From the NCBI RefSeq assembly GCF_003045775.1, contig NZ_PXNS01000005.1, forward strand, positions 434,001 through 498,000: a stretch of 64,000 nt of DNA, given 5' to 3'. The position numbers and the translations under genes were made by a program. The stretch is from Halomonas litopenaei. GTDB taxonomy: Bacteria > Pseudomonadota > Gammaproteobacteria > Pseudomonadales > Halomonadaceae. How positions within the stretch are numbered: the first letter of the stretch is position 1; each line of letters opens with the position of its first letter. Below the pieces are notes generated by a model. It was not told where the DNA came from and did not search any database. It saw only the letters and a list, made by a program, of their open reading frames with translations. Shown piece after piece: positions 26,525 through 34,867 of this stretch.

Positions 26525-27409
26525 ATGAGCAAGATCGGTTTTATCGGATTGGGCATCATGGGGCGTCCCATGGCGGGACATCTGCTGGATGCCGGGCATG
26601 AGCTGGTCAGCGTCAAGCGCGGCAAGCTCGACGCGACCCTGGCGGAAAAGGGGCTCAGTGAGGTCGCAAGCCCCAGGGCCGTGGCCGAGGCCAGCGAGGT
26701 GATCATCACCATGGTCCCCGACACCCCGGATGTCGAAGACGTGCTGTTCGGCGAAGACGGCGTGATCGAAGGGCTCAAGCCCGGCACTCTGGTGATCGAC
26801 ATGAGCTCGATCGCGCCCCTGGCGACCCAGGAATTTGCCCGTCGTATTCACGAGGCCGGAGGCGAGTACGTCGACGCGCCGGTATCCGGCGGCGAGGGGG
26901 GCGCCATCAATGCCGCCCTGACGATCATGGTGGGCGCCACCGAGGAAGGCTTCAAGCGTGCCTTGCCGCTGTTGGAGGTGATGGGCAAGACCATCACGCA
27001 TATCGGCGGTCACGGGGCCGGGCAGACCTGCAAGGTGGCCAACCAGATCGTGGTGGCGTTGACCATCGAGGCGGTGTCCGAGGGATTGCTGTTCGCCTCC
27101 AAGGCAGGTGCCGACGTGGCCAAGGTGCGTGAGTCGCTGCTGGGTGGTCTGGCCCAGTCGAAGATCCTCGACGTGCACGGCGAGCGGATGATCCAGAGGA
27201 CCTTCGATCCTGGCTTCCGTATTCGCCTGCATCAGAAGGATCTCAATCTGGCACTGGAAGGAGCACGAGGGCTCAATCTGGCGCTGCCGGGTACCGCCAA
27301 CGCTCAGCAACTGTTTCAGTCCTGTGCCGCCCTGGGTGGCAGCGACTGGGATCACGCCGGTATCGTGCGTGCCCTCGAGGCCCTGGCCGATCACGAAATC
27401 GGGCAGTAG
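26525..27409 (+). CDS. glxR: tartronate semialdehyde reductase
   Basis: The 294-residue protein is of the 3-hydroxyisobutyrate dehydrogenase family. It reduces tartronate semialdehyde to D-glycerate with NAD(P)H. It has the Rossmann motif FIGLGIMGRPMAGHLL at residues 6-21, the substrate loop DAPVSGGEGGA at about 120, and the catalytic lysine in GQTCKVANQI at about 170. A GAGAAT stretch precedes the ATG. It is the last gene of the operon before a strong terminator. In pseudomonads ttuD (glycerate kinase) and a pyruvate kinase gene follow; here only pyruvate kinase does. Confidence 0.93.
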   Translation: MSKIGFIGLGIMGRPMAGHLLDAGHELVSVKRGKLDATLAEKGLSEVASPRAVAEASEVIITMVPDTPDVEDVLFGEDGVIEGLKPGTLVIDMSSIAPLATQEFARRIHEAGGEYVDAPVSGGEGGAINAALTIMVGATEEGFKRALPLLEVMGKTITHIGGHGAGQTCKVANQIVVALTIEAVSEGLLFASKAGADVAKVRESLLGGLAQSKILDVHGERMIQRTFDPGFRIRLHQKDLNLALEGARGLNLALPGTANAQQLFQSCAALGGSDWDHAGIVRALEALADHEIGQ

Positions 27410-27520
27410 ACGGGTTCGAGCCCTCGGGCCGGCAAGGTCCGGGGGCCGGGCAGGGAGATGACTGCTCCCTGAACGGCGGGTGTGAGGTCGTCACTCGTCG
27501 GGATCGCGCAGGCGATCCTT

Positions 27521-27567
27521 GCTCGCCGATGGGCCCCCCCCATTTTTCCCATCGGTGAGCTCTTTTT
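27521..27567 (+). terminator. rho-independent terminator of gcl-hyi-glxR
   Basis: 13-bp stem GCTCGCCGATGGG / CCCATCGGTGAGC (one G-U pair) with a C/T-rich loop, followed by TCTTTTTG. Confidence 0.85.
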
Positions 27568-27733
27568 GCTGACAGGCGACGCTTGATGCCAGGCGATGCT
27601 GACCTGAGCCCTCTCTGCCTTTCGTCCTGGGCATCTCTGTCGTATCGACGGAAAGAGGGATTGCGATAGCCTCTTGAGCAAGGCAGCCTTGAACAGGTAT
27701 CACTGCTGGCGAGCCCCGCTATCACGAAAGTTT

Positions 27734-27748
27734 TGTAGTTTAATTACA
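27734..27748. promoter_or_regulatory. HexR-like operator upstream of pyk (distal)
   Basis: TGTAGTTTAATTACA matches the HexR consensus TGTARTnnnATTACA known for gammaproteobacterial central-carbon genes including pyk. Confidence 0.75.
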
Positions 27749-27900
27749 GGCCGCGATCAAATTTTCCTGCGCTGGAATTGGCGTGCTCGAATTCCGTGAT
27801 GATCCTTGTCTATCATCAGGTTGCGCCTAACCTTGGCGCATTGTATAGGTGGCGGCACCAGCATCTTGGCCTTTAGTGGTGGTCGCTACAGCGATCATTT

Positions 27901-27915
27901 TGTAGTAAAATTACA
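27901..27915. promoter_or_regulatory. HexR-like operator upstream of pyk (proximal)
   Basis: TGTAGTAAAATTACA, same consensus, ending 76 bp before the pyk ATG. The centres of the two sites are 167 bp apart. Confidence 0.78.
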
Positions 27916-27991
27916 GGATTCGGATCTGGATGCCATCGAAGTGGCTTCCACCTATCCTGCTTGCGTCATTTTCGAACCAGTCGAGGACAGC

Positions 27992-29467
27992 ATGAGCCAA
28001 CTCCCGCATACCCCCGTACGTCGTACCAAGATCGTTGCCACCCTCGGGCCCGCCAGTGATCGTGAAGGGGTCCTGGAGGAGATGCTGCGTGCCGGCGTCG
28101 ACGTGGTTCGCCTCAATTTTTCCCATGGCAGCGCCGACGACCATCGCCGCCGCCTGAACGAGGTCCGGACCATCGCCGATCGACTCGGTCGCAGTGTGGC
28201 CGCGCTGGGGGATCTTCAGGGACCCAAGATCCGCATCGCCCGCTTCGCCGAGGGGGCGGTCAATCTGGAAGAAGGCGCTGACTTCGTCATCGATGTGTCG
28301 ATGGATTCCCAGGCCGGCGACGCCACTCGGGTCGGCTGCGACTACAAGGAACTGGCCGACGACGTGGCCGGTGGCGACCGTCTGTTGCTGGACGACGGCC
28401 GCGTGGTGCTGGACGTGGACCGCGTCGACGGCAGCCAGATCCATACCCGTGTGGTGGTCGGCGGCAAGCTGTCCAACAACAAGGGCATCAACAAGCAGGG
28501 CGGTGGCCTGTCGGCGCCGGCACTGACCGACAAGGACAAGGAAGACCTCAAGACCGCCATCGATATCGGCGTCGACTATCTGGCCGTGTCCTTTCCGCGT
28601 ACCGCCGAGGACATGCTGGAGGCGCGTCGCCTGCTGGGCGAGGCCGGTGCCGAGATCGGCCTGGTCGCCAAGCTCGAGCGCGCCGAGGCGGTGGCCTCCG
28701 ATGAGACCCTGGATGGCATCATCGAGGCCAGTGAGGCGGTGATGGTGGCGCGTGGTGACCTGGGCGTCGAGATCGGTGACGAGAAGCTGATCGGTACCCA
28801 GAAGCGCATCATCAAGCATGCCCGCAGCCACAACCGCGCGGTGATCACCGCTACCCAGATGATGGAGTCGATGATCGAGTCGCCGCTGCCCACCCGGGCC
28901 GAGGTGTTCGATGTGGCCAACGCGGTGCTGGACGCCACCGACGCGGTGATGCTGTCGGCCGAGACCGCCGCCGGCGACTACCCGGTGGAGACCATCGAAG
29001 CGATGGATCGCGTCTGTCTGGGCGCCGAGCGCGAGCGCATCGCCCAGGAGTCCGGGCACCGCATCCACGAAGGCTTCGAGCGCATCGACGAGACCATCGC
29101 GCTGTCGGCGATGTACGCCGCCAATCACCTGGAGGGAGTGGCCGCCATCGCCTGCATGACCTCCACCGGTTACACCCCGCTGATCGCCTCGCGCATCCGC
29201 TCGGGCCTGCCGATCGTAGGGCTGGCCCACAACCCCATCGCCCAGCGTCGCATGGCGCTGTATCGCGGGGTCATCTCGCTGCCCTTCGACACCAGCGAAA
29301 TGTCCGCCTCCGAGCTCAACGACCGCGCCCTGGAGCGTCTGGTCAACCACGGCGTGGCCGTGCCGGGGGACCACGTCATCCTGACCCGCGGCGACCACAT
29401 GAACGCCCACGGCGGCACCAATACCCTGAAGATCCTGGACGTCAACGACGGTCACGTCGCTGGCTGA
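27992..29467 (+). CDS. pyk: pyruvate kinase
   Basis: The 491-residue enzyme converts phosphoenolpyruvate and ADP to pyruvate and ATP. It begins TKIVATLGPASD and has VRLNFSHG at about 45, GDLQGPKIRI at about 77, the active-site block MVARGDLGVEIG at about 255, ITATQMMESM at about 290 and a C-terminal allosteric domain. The start at 27992 begins the homology; upstream in-frame codons lack support and would run across the proximal HexR site. Two HexR-like sites upstream indicate control by the KDPG-responsive regulator. The gene follows the glycerate-forming operon, consistent with glycerate entering lower glycolysis. It ends at a 13-bp hairpin. Confidence 0.96.
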   Translation: MSQLPHTPVRRTKIVATLGPASDREGVLEEMLRAGVDVVRLNFSHGSADDHRRRLNEVRTIADRLGRSVAALGDLQGPKIRIARFAEGAVNLEEGADFVIDVSMDSQAGDATRVGCDYKELADDVAGGDRLLLDDGRVVLDVDRVDGSQIHTRVVVGGKLSNNKGINKQGGGLSAPALTDKDKEDLKTAIDIGVDYLAVSFPRTAEDMLEARRLLGEAGAEIGLVAKLERAEAVASDETLDGIIEASEAVMVARGDLGVEIGDEKLIGTQKRIIKHARSHNRAVITATQMMESMIESPLPTRAEVFDVANAVLDATDAVMLSAETAAGDYPVETIEAMDRVCLGAERERIAQESGHRIHEGFERIDETIALSAMYAANHLEGVAAIACMTSTGYTPLIASRIRSGLPIVGLAHNPIAQRRMALYRGVISLPFDTSEMSASELNDRALERLVNHGVAVPGDHVILTRGDHMNAHGGTNTLKILDVNDGHVAG

Positions 29468-29494
29468 ACCTTCACTCAGCCCGATGCACAGGTT

Positions 29495-29523
29495 CCGCGC
29501 CCGATCCATTGGATCGGGCGCGG
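29495..29523 (+). terminator. hairpin after pyk
   Basis: Perfect 13-bp stem (CCGCGCCCGATCC / GGATCGGGCGCGG) with loop ATT, 27 bp after the pyk stop; only a weak T-rich tail follows. Confidence 0.7.
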
Positions 29524-29546
29524 TCGTTGTGGGGTGCCACCACTGG

Positions 29547-29554
29547 TGTATACA
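29547..29554. promoter_or_regulatory. TGTATACA operator before the second GntR regulator gene
   Basis: GGTGTATACATATGATG, 75 bp before the regulator start codon; overlaps a TATGAT box that could be a -10 element. Confidence 0.58.
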
Positions 29555-29629
29555 TATGATGCGCCGAATGTGGTGCAATGGCAGAAAACGTGAGAAGGTC
29601 AAGCTTTCCAAGATGATGGGTAGGCAGCA

Positions 29630-30352
29630 ATGAGCAACGCCTGGCAGCAAGAGGTGCTGGCCGAGATCAAGGCCGGGGGACGCATCAGCGATGGGGATAT
29701 CGTACGCCAGGTTCGCCGAGCCGTGTTGGCCCAGCGGCTGCCACCGGGCACCCGACTGCCCGAGGTGACGCTGGGCGAGGTGTTCGGCGTGAGTCGTTCG
29801 GTGGTGCGCAAGGCGCTGACCCGTCTGGCCTCCGAGTACGTGGTCGACCAGCGCCCCAATCAGGTGGCGCGGGTGCGCTCACCGGACGTCGACGAAACCC
29901 GCCAGACCTTTGCCGCCCGGCGTCTGGTGGAAGGTGAGCTGGCGGCGCTGACCGCCGGCACGCTGCCATCGACGGTACTGCTGCAGATCGAGGATCGTGC
30001 CGACCGTGAGCGTCAGGCCTTTCTCGCCAATGATGAGCCTTCGCGCATCGAACATTCCCTGGCGATCCACCACCTGCTGGCGGAGCATTCTCCCAACCGG
30101 GTGCTGGGCACCATGCTCACTGACCTGATCCTGCGCACTTCGATCGTCATCGCGCTGTACAAGCGTCAGGGGCTCGGTAGCTGCTATCTCGAGGGCGATC
30201 ACCACCGTCTGCTCGAGCACCTGCGCAGTGGCGACGCCGCAGCCAGTCGCAACGACATCGAGCATCACCTCGACAGCCTGATGGGCCTTCTCGACCTGGG
30301 ACCACGGGACAGCCGTATCGACCTCAAGTCGATCCTGGGCGGCGAGGGTTGA
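29630..30352 (+). CDS. GntR family (FCD) transcriptional regulator, second copy
   Basis: The 240-residue regulator has a GntR winged helix (about residues 22-88: LPPGTRLPEVTLGEVFGVSRSVVRKAL) and a helical FCD effector domain (about 92-225). Its DNA-reading helix (FGVSRSVVRKALTRL) is close to that of the regulator at 10699 (FGVSRTGIRKILQRL), so both may bind TGTATACA. A site of this kind lies upstream of each gene. It stands directly before modABC (46-bp gap), so co-transcription with molybdate uptake genes is possible. Ligand unknown; a purine, xanthine or allantoin derivative is a reasonable guess from context. Confidence 0.87.
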   Translation: MSNAWQQEVLAEIKAGGRISDGDIVRQVRRAVLAQRLPPGTRLPEVTLGEVFGVSRSVVRKALTRLASEYVVDQRPNQVARVRSPDVDETRQTFAARRLVEGELAALTAGTLPSTVLLQIEDRADRERQAFLANDEPSRIEHSLAIHHLLAEHSPNRVLGTMLTDLILRTSIVIALYKRQGLGSCYLEGDHHRLLEHLRSGDAAASRNDIEHHLDSLMGLLDLGPRDSRIDLKSILGGEG

Positions 30353-30398
30353 GGCGAGACTCCTTTCTTCCTGATTGCCGCCGCGAGCCGTGTTGATC

Positions 30399-31214
30399 AT
30401 GCGTTTTCCCCTGTCGATCCTTCTCCTTGGCCTGTCTCTCGGACTTGCACCGATGTCCGCCGTGGCCGACCGGGTTCACGTCGCGGCGGCGTCTTCGCTG
30501 CAGTTCGCGATGCCCTCCCTGATCGAGCGCTTCAAGACGAGCGACAGCGGTGTCAGCAAGGATGGCGACATCGACCTCAGCGTCACCTTCGGCGCCTCGG
30601 GCAATCTTCAGCGCCAGATCGAACAGGGGGCGCCCTTCGCGTTGTTTCTGTCGGCGGACGAGCGCCGCGCCCGGGACCTCGAGCAGGCCGGGCTGACCCA
30701 GGGCGAGGGCGTCGACTATGCCCAGGGCCGGCTGGTCTGGCTGCAGCGTGACGACCGACCGCTGCCGCCGCAGGGCGCACCGCTTGAGGCGCTGCGCGAG
30801 GCGGTCGCAGGGCTTGAGCAGGGCGGCCCTGCGCGGCGTATCGCCCTGGCCAACCCGCGCCACGCCCCTTATGGCATGGCCGCCCACGAGGTACTCGAAC
30901 GCCAAGGCCTGTGGCAGGCAAGTGAACCCCTGCAACTGTTGGGTGAAAACGTCGCCCAGGCCGCCCAGTTCGCGCTGTCCGCCGAGGCCTCCGGTGGCCT
31001 GGTCGCCTATTCCCTGGTCAAGGCGCCACTCCTGGCCGAGCGCGCTGCCTGGCGGCTGATCCCCGCAGACTGGCATCGACCCCTGGTACAGCGCATGGTG
31101 CTGCTCGAAGGGGCGGGCGCCGGCGCCGAGGCCTTCTTTGACTTCTTGCAGACGCCCGAGGCGCAGGAGATCCTGCGGGATTATGGCTTTACTGCGCCCG
31201 TGACCGGCGAGTAG
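30399..31214 (+). CDS. modA: molybdate ABC transporter, substrate-binding protein
   Basis: The 271-residue periplasmic protein has a cleavable signal peptide (about residues 1-23, FPLSILLLGLSLGLAPMSAVAD). It then shows the ModA core VHVAAASSLQFAM (oxyanion-binding serines), LSVTFGASGNLQRQIEQGAPF at about 65 and IALANPRHAPYGMAA at about 147. It delivers molybdate or tungstate to ModBC. It is the first of three tightly packed genes (7 bp to modB, 2 bp to modC). The start at 30399 is chosen because the signal peptide begins there. Confidence 0.94.
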   Translation: MRFPLSILLLGLSLGLAPMSAVADRVHVAAASSLQFAMPSLIERFKTSDSGVSKDGDIDLSVTFGASGNLQRQIEQGAPFALFLSADERRARDLEQAGLTQGEGVDYAQGRLVWLQRDDRPLPPQGAPLEALREAVAGLEQGGPARRIALANPRHAPYGMAAHEVLERQGLWQASEPLQLLGENVAQAAQFALSAEASGGLVAYSLVKAPLLAERAAWRLIPADWHRPLVQRMVLLEGAGAGAEAFFDFLQTPEAQEILRDYGFTAPVTGE

Positions 31215-31221
31215 CCGCTTT

Positions 31222-31890
31222 ATGGACGCTCTGGCGCTGGTCGTCTCGCTCAAGCTGGCCTTGCTGACCAGTCTCTTGTTGCTGGCACCGGGTATCTGGC
31301 TGGGGCGGCGCCTAGCCCACAGCCGGTCACGCTGGCGGCCGCTGGCGGAATCCCTGGTGGCACTGCCGCTGGTGATGCCGCCCACCGTCATGGGCTTCTA
31401 CCTGATGCTCGCCTTCAGTGCCGACGCCCCGCTGGGCGGCGCCTGGCAGGCGCTGACCGGCACCAGCCTGAATTTCTCCTTCAGCGGCATCCTGCTGGCC
31501 TCGCTGGTGGTCAACATTCCCTTCGCGGTACAGCCGATCCAGCGTGCCTTCGAGGCCTTGCCGGACCACCTGCGTGAGGCCGCCTGGTGCAGTGGGCTAT
31601 CGACCTGGCGCACTTTTATGACCATCGAATTGCCGCTGGTGATGCCTGGTGTCATCTCGGCGCTGGCGTTGACCTTTGCCCACACCCTGGGGGAGTTCGG
31701 CGTCATCCTGATGGTGGGAGGGGCCATCGATGGCGAGACCCGCACCCTGGCGATTTCCATCTACGACCACGTCCAGGCCTTCGACGAGGGGGCCGCCGGG
31801 GTGATGTCAGCGCTGCTGCTGGTGGTCTCCTTCGTGACCATTGCCGTGGTCTACGGGCTGGCGGCGCGCCGCCGCTGGCGGGGGCGTTGA
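31222..31890 (+). CDS. modB: molybdate ABC transporter, permease
   Basis: The 222-residue inner-membrane protein has five to six segments and the ABC permease loop near residue 135 (RTFMTIELPLVMPGVISA, the EAA region contacting ModC). LPLVMPPTVMGFYLM near 50 and ALTFAHTLGEFGVILMVGG at about 153 are typical of ModB. It forms the channel for molybdate and lies between modA and modC with almost no spacing, so the three are translated from one message. Confidence 0.95.
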   Translation: MDALALVVSLKLALLTSLLLLAPGIWLGRRLAHSRSRWRPLAESLVALPLVMPPTVMGFYLMLAFSADAPLGGAWQALTGTSLNFSFSGILLASLVVNIPFAVQPIQRAFEALPDHLREAAWCSGLSTWRTFMTIELPLVMPGVISALALTFAHTLGEFGVILMVGGAIDGETRTLAISIYDHVQAFDEGAAGVMSALLLVVSFVTIAVVYGLAARRRWRGR

Positions 31891-31892
31891 GC

Positions 31893-33041
31893 ATGCACCA
31901 TCACCAGGATGTCCATACGGGTCTCGACGTCGACCTGGCCCAGCCCGGGCCGATTCCGCTCGAGGCACGGTTCGCCTGCCGTCCCGGGGAGTTGCTGGCG
32001 CTGGTCGGTCCTTCGGGCAGCGGCAAGTCGACTCTGCTGCGAGCCATCGCGGGGCTCTATGCTCCTGCCTCGGGGACGGTGCGCTGTGGCGGTGAGCGGT
32101 GGTTTGACGCCGAACAGGGGGTGGTGTGGTCGCCGCAGCGGCGCAGGGTGGGGCTGGTGTTTCAGGACTATGCGCTGTTTCCTCATCTCGACGCCGCCGA
32201 CAATATCGCCACCGCCCTGGGCCACCTCCCGCGGCGTGAACGTCGCCTGCGAGCCGCGCACTGGCTAGAGCGAGTCAACCTCGAAGGGCTGGAGCGGCGC
32301 CTGCCGCGAGAGCTGTCCGGCGGCCAGCGTCAGCGGGTGGCCTTGGCCAGGGCGCTGGCCAGGGAGCCACAGGTGCTGCTGCTAGACGAACCCTTCTCGG
32401 CGGTGGACCAGGTGACGCGCCGGCGGCTTCAGCGTGAGCTGGTGCAGTTGCGCGAACGCCTCAATATCCCCATCGTGCTGGTCACCCACGACCTCAACGA
32501 GGCCAGCGCCCTGGCCGATCGCCTGTGCGTGCTGCATGGCGGCCGGACCCTGCAGCAGGGCACCCCGAGTGAACTGTTCCGGCGCCCTGACAGTCCCGAG
32601 GTGGCGCGCCTGCTGGACCGGCCGAACATCTTCAGCGGGCGAGTGGTCGATACCGCCCAGGGACTGCGCCTTGGCTGGGGCGAGTGGTGTCTTGAGGTGG
32701 CCGCAGGCCTCGAGGGGCTTGGCGAGGGAGCCAGGGTGACCTGGTACCTGCCGGAATCCGATATCGTGCTGCAGCGCCGCGACCGGCCCTCCCGTGGTGT
32801 GCGGGAAAACCTGGTCACCGCGCGGGTAGACGAGCTGCTGGTGCTGGGCGGACAGAGTTCCGTGACCCTGAGGGTGCCCCACGAAAGCCAGCCCCTGCGC
32901 TTTGATATCTCGACCCACGCCGCCAGGCGCAATGGGCTTGCGCAGGGTGCCTGGGTCAATGTCTCGTTGCTGGCCGCTGGCATCCACCTGATGCAAGCGG
33001 ATAAGCTGCCTGCCTTGCCTGCCGATGACCATCCTGACTGA
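31893..33041 (+). CDS. modC: molybdate ABC transporter, ATP-binding protein
   Basis: The 382-residue ATPase has Walker A GPSGSGKST (about 39-47), Q-loop FQDYALFPH, ABC signature LSGGQRQRVALARAL (about 132), Walker B VLLLDEPFSAVD and H-loop VTHD. A C-terminal Mop domain (about 305-375) binds molybdate and can restrain transport. The gene starts two bases after modB. The protein is slightly longer than the usual 350-360 residues. Confidence 0.95.
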   Translation: MHHHQDVHTGLDVDLAQPGPIPLEARFACRPGELLALVGPSGSGKSTLLRAIAGLYAPASGTVRCGGERWFDAEQGVVWSPQRRRVGLVFQDYALFPHLDAADNIATALGHLPRRERRLRAAHWLERVNLEGLERRLPRELSGGQRQRVALARALAREPQVLLLDEPFSAVDQVTRRRLQRELVQLRERLNIPIVLVTHDLNEASALADRLCVLHGGRTLQQGTPSELFRRPDSPEVARLLDRPNIFSGRVVDTAQGLRLGWGEWCLEVAAGLEGLGEGARVTWYLPESDIVLQRRDRPSRGVRENLVTARVDELLVLGGQSSVTLRVPHESQPLRFDISTHAARRNGLAQGAWVNVSLLAAGIHLMQADKLPALPADDHPD

Positions 33042-33050
33042 GAGGCCTCC

Positions 33051-33560
33051 ATGACCCTGACTCGCCGTCGATTCCTCAGCTCCCTGGCGCTCGCGCCGGT
33101 GGCGTTCTCTACGCCCTTTCTGGCGACGTCGGCCTTTGCCGCCGCCGACAGGGAAGAGGTGACCCTGGTGGTCCATGGATCCCAGGGGCCGAGTCGTCTG
33201 ACGGTCGAGGTGGCCGACGAGGCGGCGGAGCGCAACCGTGGGCTGATGGGGCGCGAGCGACTGGCCGATGACGCCGGCATGCTTTTTCTCTACGCCAGTC
33301 CCCAGGGGGTACATAATGGCTTCTGGATGTATCAGACCCTGCTGGCGCTGGATATCGCCTTTATCGGTGCCGACGGACGCATCCAGGAGATTCGTCGCAT
33401 GGAGCCCTGCCAGGGCGAGGCCCAGGAATGTCCGACCACCCGCCCGGCGTCGCGCTACCACGCTGCCCTGGAGGTCAAGGCCGGGACGTTCGAGGCGCTG
33501 GGCGTCGGTCCCGGCGACTGTGTCAGCTGGCCGGGCAGCAGCGAGAGCTGCAGCGGCTAG
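33051..33560 (+). CDS. DUF192 family exported protein with Tat-type leader
   Basis: The 169-residue protein begins with a twin-arginine-type signal (TRRRFLSSLALAPVAFS), cleaved probably after FAA around residue 31. The mature part is a DUF192 domain: AERNRGLMGRERLADDAGMLFLY, the pattern NGFWMYQTLLALDIAFIGADGRI, and a closing segment with Cys119, Cys126 and Cys157. The domain function is unknown. It follows modC by nine bases, so it is probably co-transcribed with the molybdate genes. Its last four bases overlap the end of the convergent exporter gene. Confidence 0.85.
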   Translation: MTLTRRRFLSSLALAPVAFSTPFLATSAFAAADREEVTLVVHGSQGPSRLTVEVADEAAERNRGLMGRERLADDAGMLFLYASPQGVHNGFWMYQTLLALDIAFIGADGRIQEIRRMEPCQGEAQECPTTRPASRYHAALEVKAGTFEALGVGPGDCVSWPGSSESCSG

Positions 33561-34453
33561 GGGTCCTTGCTGGCGGCGTTGGGTACCGGCGGGGTGGCGG
33601 GAGCACGACGAGGCCCGAAGCGGATGACGATCAGCGCCACCCCTGCGACCACCATGCCACCACCGCCCAGCTTGTAGGCGTTGACGCTGTCACCCAGCAG
33701 CACGATGCCGAGGATCACCGCCAGCACCGGCACCAGCAGCGTCAGCGGTACCACCCGGTTGACGTCGTGGCGCCGGATCAAGCCAAACCAGATGCCGTAG
33801 GCCAGGATCGAGGACATCAGGGCGGTGTAGAGCACCGCCCCCCATCCCGCAAGGCCGGCGTCGAGCATGGCCTGCCAGTGGTTGTCCTCGAACCACCAGG
33901 AGGCCAGCGCCAGTTGGGGAGTGGCGAACAGCGCGATCCAGCCGGCCATCGCCATCGGCGAGACCTTGGGTCCGAGCTTGATCAATAGCTGGGATACCGC
34001 CCAGCCCAGTGCGCTGGCCAGCAGCAGTGCGGTAGGCAGCGGCGCCGGCAGGGTCGGCCCGCCGGCCAGCACGCCAATGCCGCCGAACGACAGCAACAGT
34101 CCCACCAGGCGTTTTGCGCCGAGCCGCTCCCTGAGAAAGATCACCGCCAGCAGGGTGGCGAAGGGCGTACCCATCTGCACCAGCAAGGCACCGGTACCCG
34201 CCTCGGCCTGGCCGAGCCCGATGATCAGCAGGGCGAAGTTCATCACCCCGAAGGTCACCGACAGCAGTGCCAGGAAGGGCAGCTGATGGCGCGCCACCGG
34301 ATGAAAGGGCACCAGCAGCGCGGCCACCAATGCCAGGCGCAGGGTGGTCAGGAGCAAGGGCGGCATGTCTGACACGCCAAGCTTGATGACGATGATGTTC
34401 AACGCCCAGATGACGATGACCAGGAGGCCGAGAAGGAGGTCGCGTAGGGGCAC
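33557..34453 (-). CDS. EamA/DMT family transporter
   Basis: The 298-residue membrane protein has ten predicted segments made of two EamA repeats (about 5-135 and 145-280), for example WALNIIVIKLGVSDMPP in the first and LTLLVPVLAVILGIVLLGDS in the second. Such proteins usually export metabolites or amino acids (RhaT/YdcZ/YedA group). It starts with GTG at 34453, seven bases after AAGGA. It is transcribed away from the TRAP operon and towards the DUF192 gene. Substrate unknown. Confidence 0.88.
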   Translation of the reverse strand: MPLRDLLLGLLVIVIWALNIIVIKLGVSDMPPLLLTTLRLALVAALLVPFHPVARHQLPFLALLSVTFGVMNFALLIIGLGQAEAGTGALLVQMGTPFATLLAVIFLRERLGAKRLVGLLLSFGGIGVLAGGPTLPAPLPTALLLASALGWAVSQLLIKLGPKVSPMAMAGWIALFATPQLALASWWFEDNHWQAMLDAGLAGWGAVLYTALMSSILAYGIWFGLIRRHDVNRVVPLTLLVPVLAVILGIVLLGDSVNAYKLGGGGMVVAGVALIVIRFGPRRAPATPPVPNAASKDP

Positions 34454-34867
34454 CGGTCGTCCTTGATGGGTAAAACGAGCAGCATAGCAGAGCCCCTGGG
34501 CCGGTCCGAGGGGCGCCTTCGTTCGACTGCCTTGTTCACCGCGTCATGCTAGCACCCCCTTCGCAGACGTTTGGTGTCCACGCTCTCACAAGCTCCAGCC
34601 GTGCAGCCCTCGCACGAACGACATGGCGAGGACATCTGAGCGCGCTTGTCCGAAGGCCAACGGGCCTTTCGCGCATCGCGCGGCACTTGTCGCGGATTAC
34701 CGTTTGCAGGCATATTGAAAAGTCGACAAGATCAATACGTTTCTCCCTTAATCACCACACTCGACCCCCAGCCTTCGCCAGGCTAGATCCGGCTTCTGAT
34801 GCAGCGCTTGTGTCAGGTGCCGGTCAGCGTTGGCCTGGCCAAGGGGGCATCAATGCAAGGACACGTC
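34454..34867. other. 414-bp divergent region EamA transporter / dctP
   Basis: Divergent promoter region. A small hairpin (34651-34669, CGAAGGCC / GGCCTTTCG) and an A+T-rich stretch at 34710-34760 are the only structures seen; no coding frame. Confidence 0.5.

Larger units (their letters stand above)
27410..27991. other. 582-bp region between glxR and pyk
   Basis: It contains the glxR terminator (27521-27567) and two HexR-like sites (27734, 27901). No glycerate kinase gene or recognisable remnant is visible. Confidence 0.65.
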
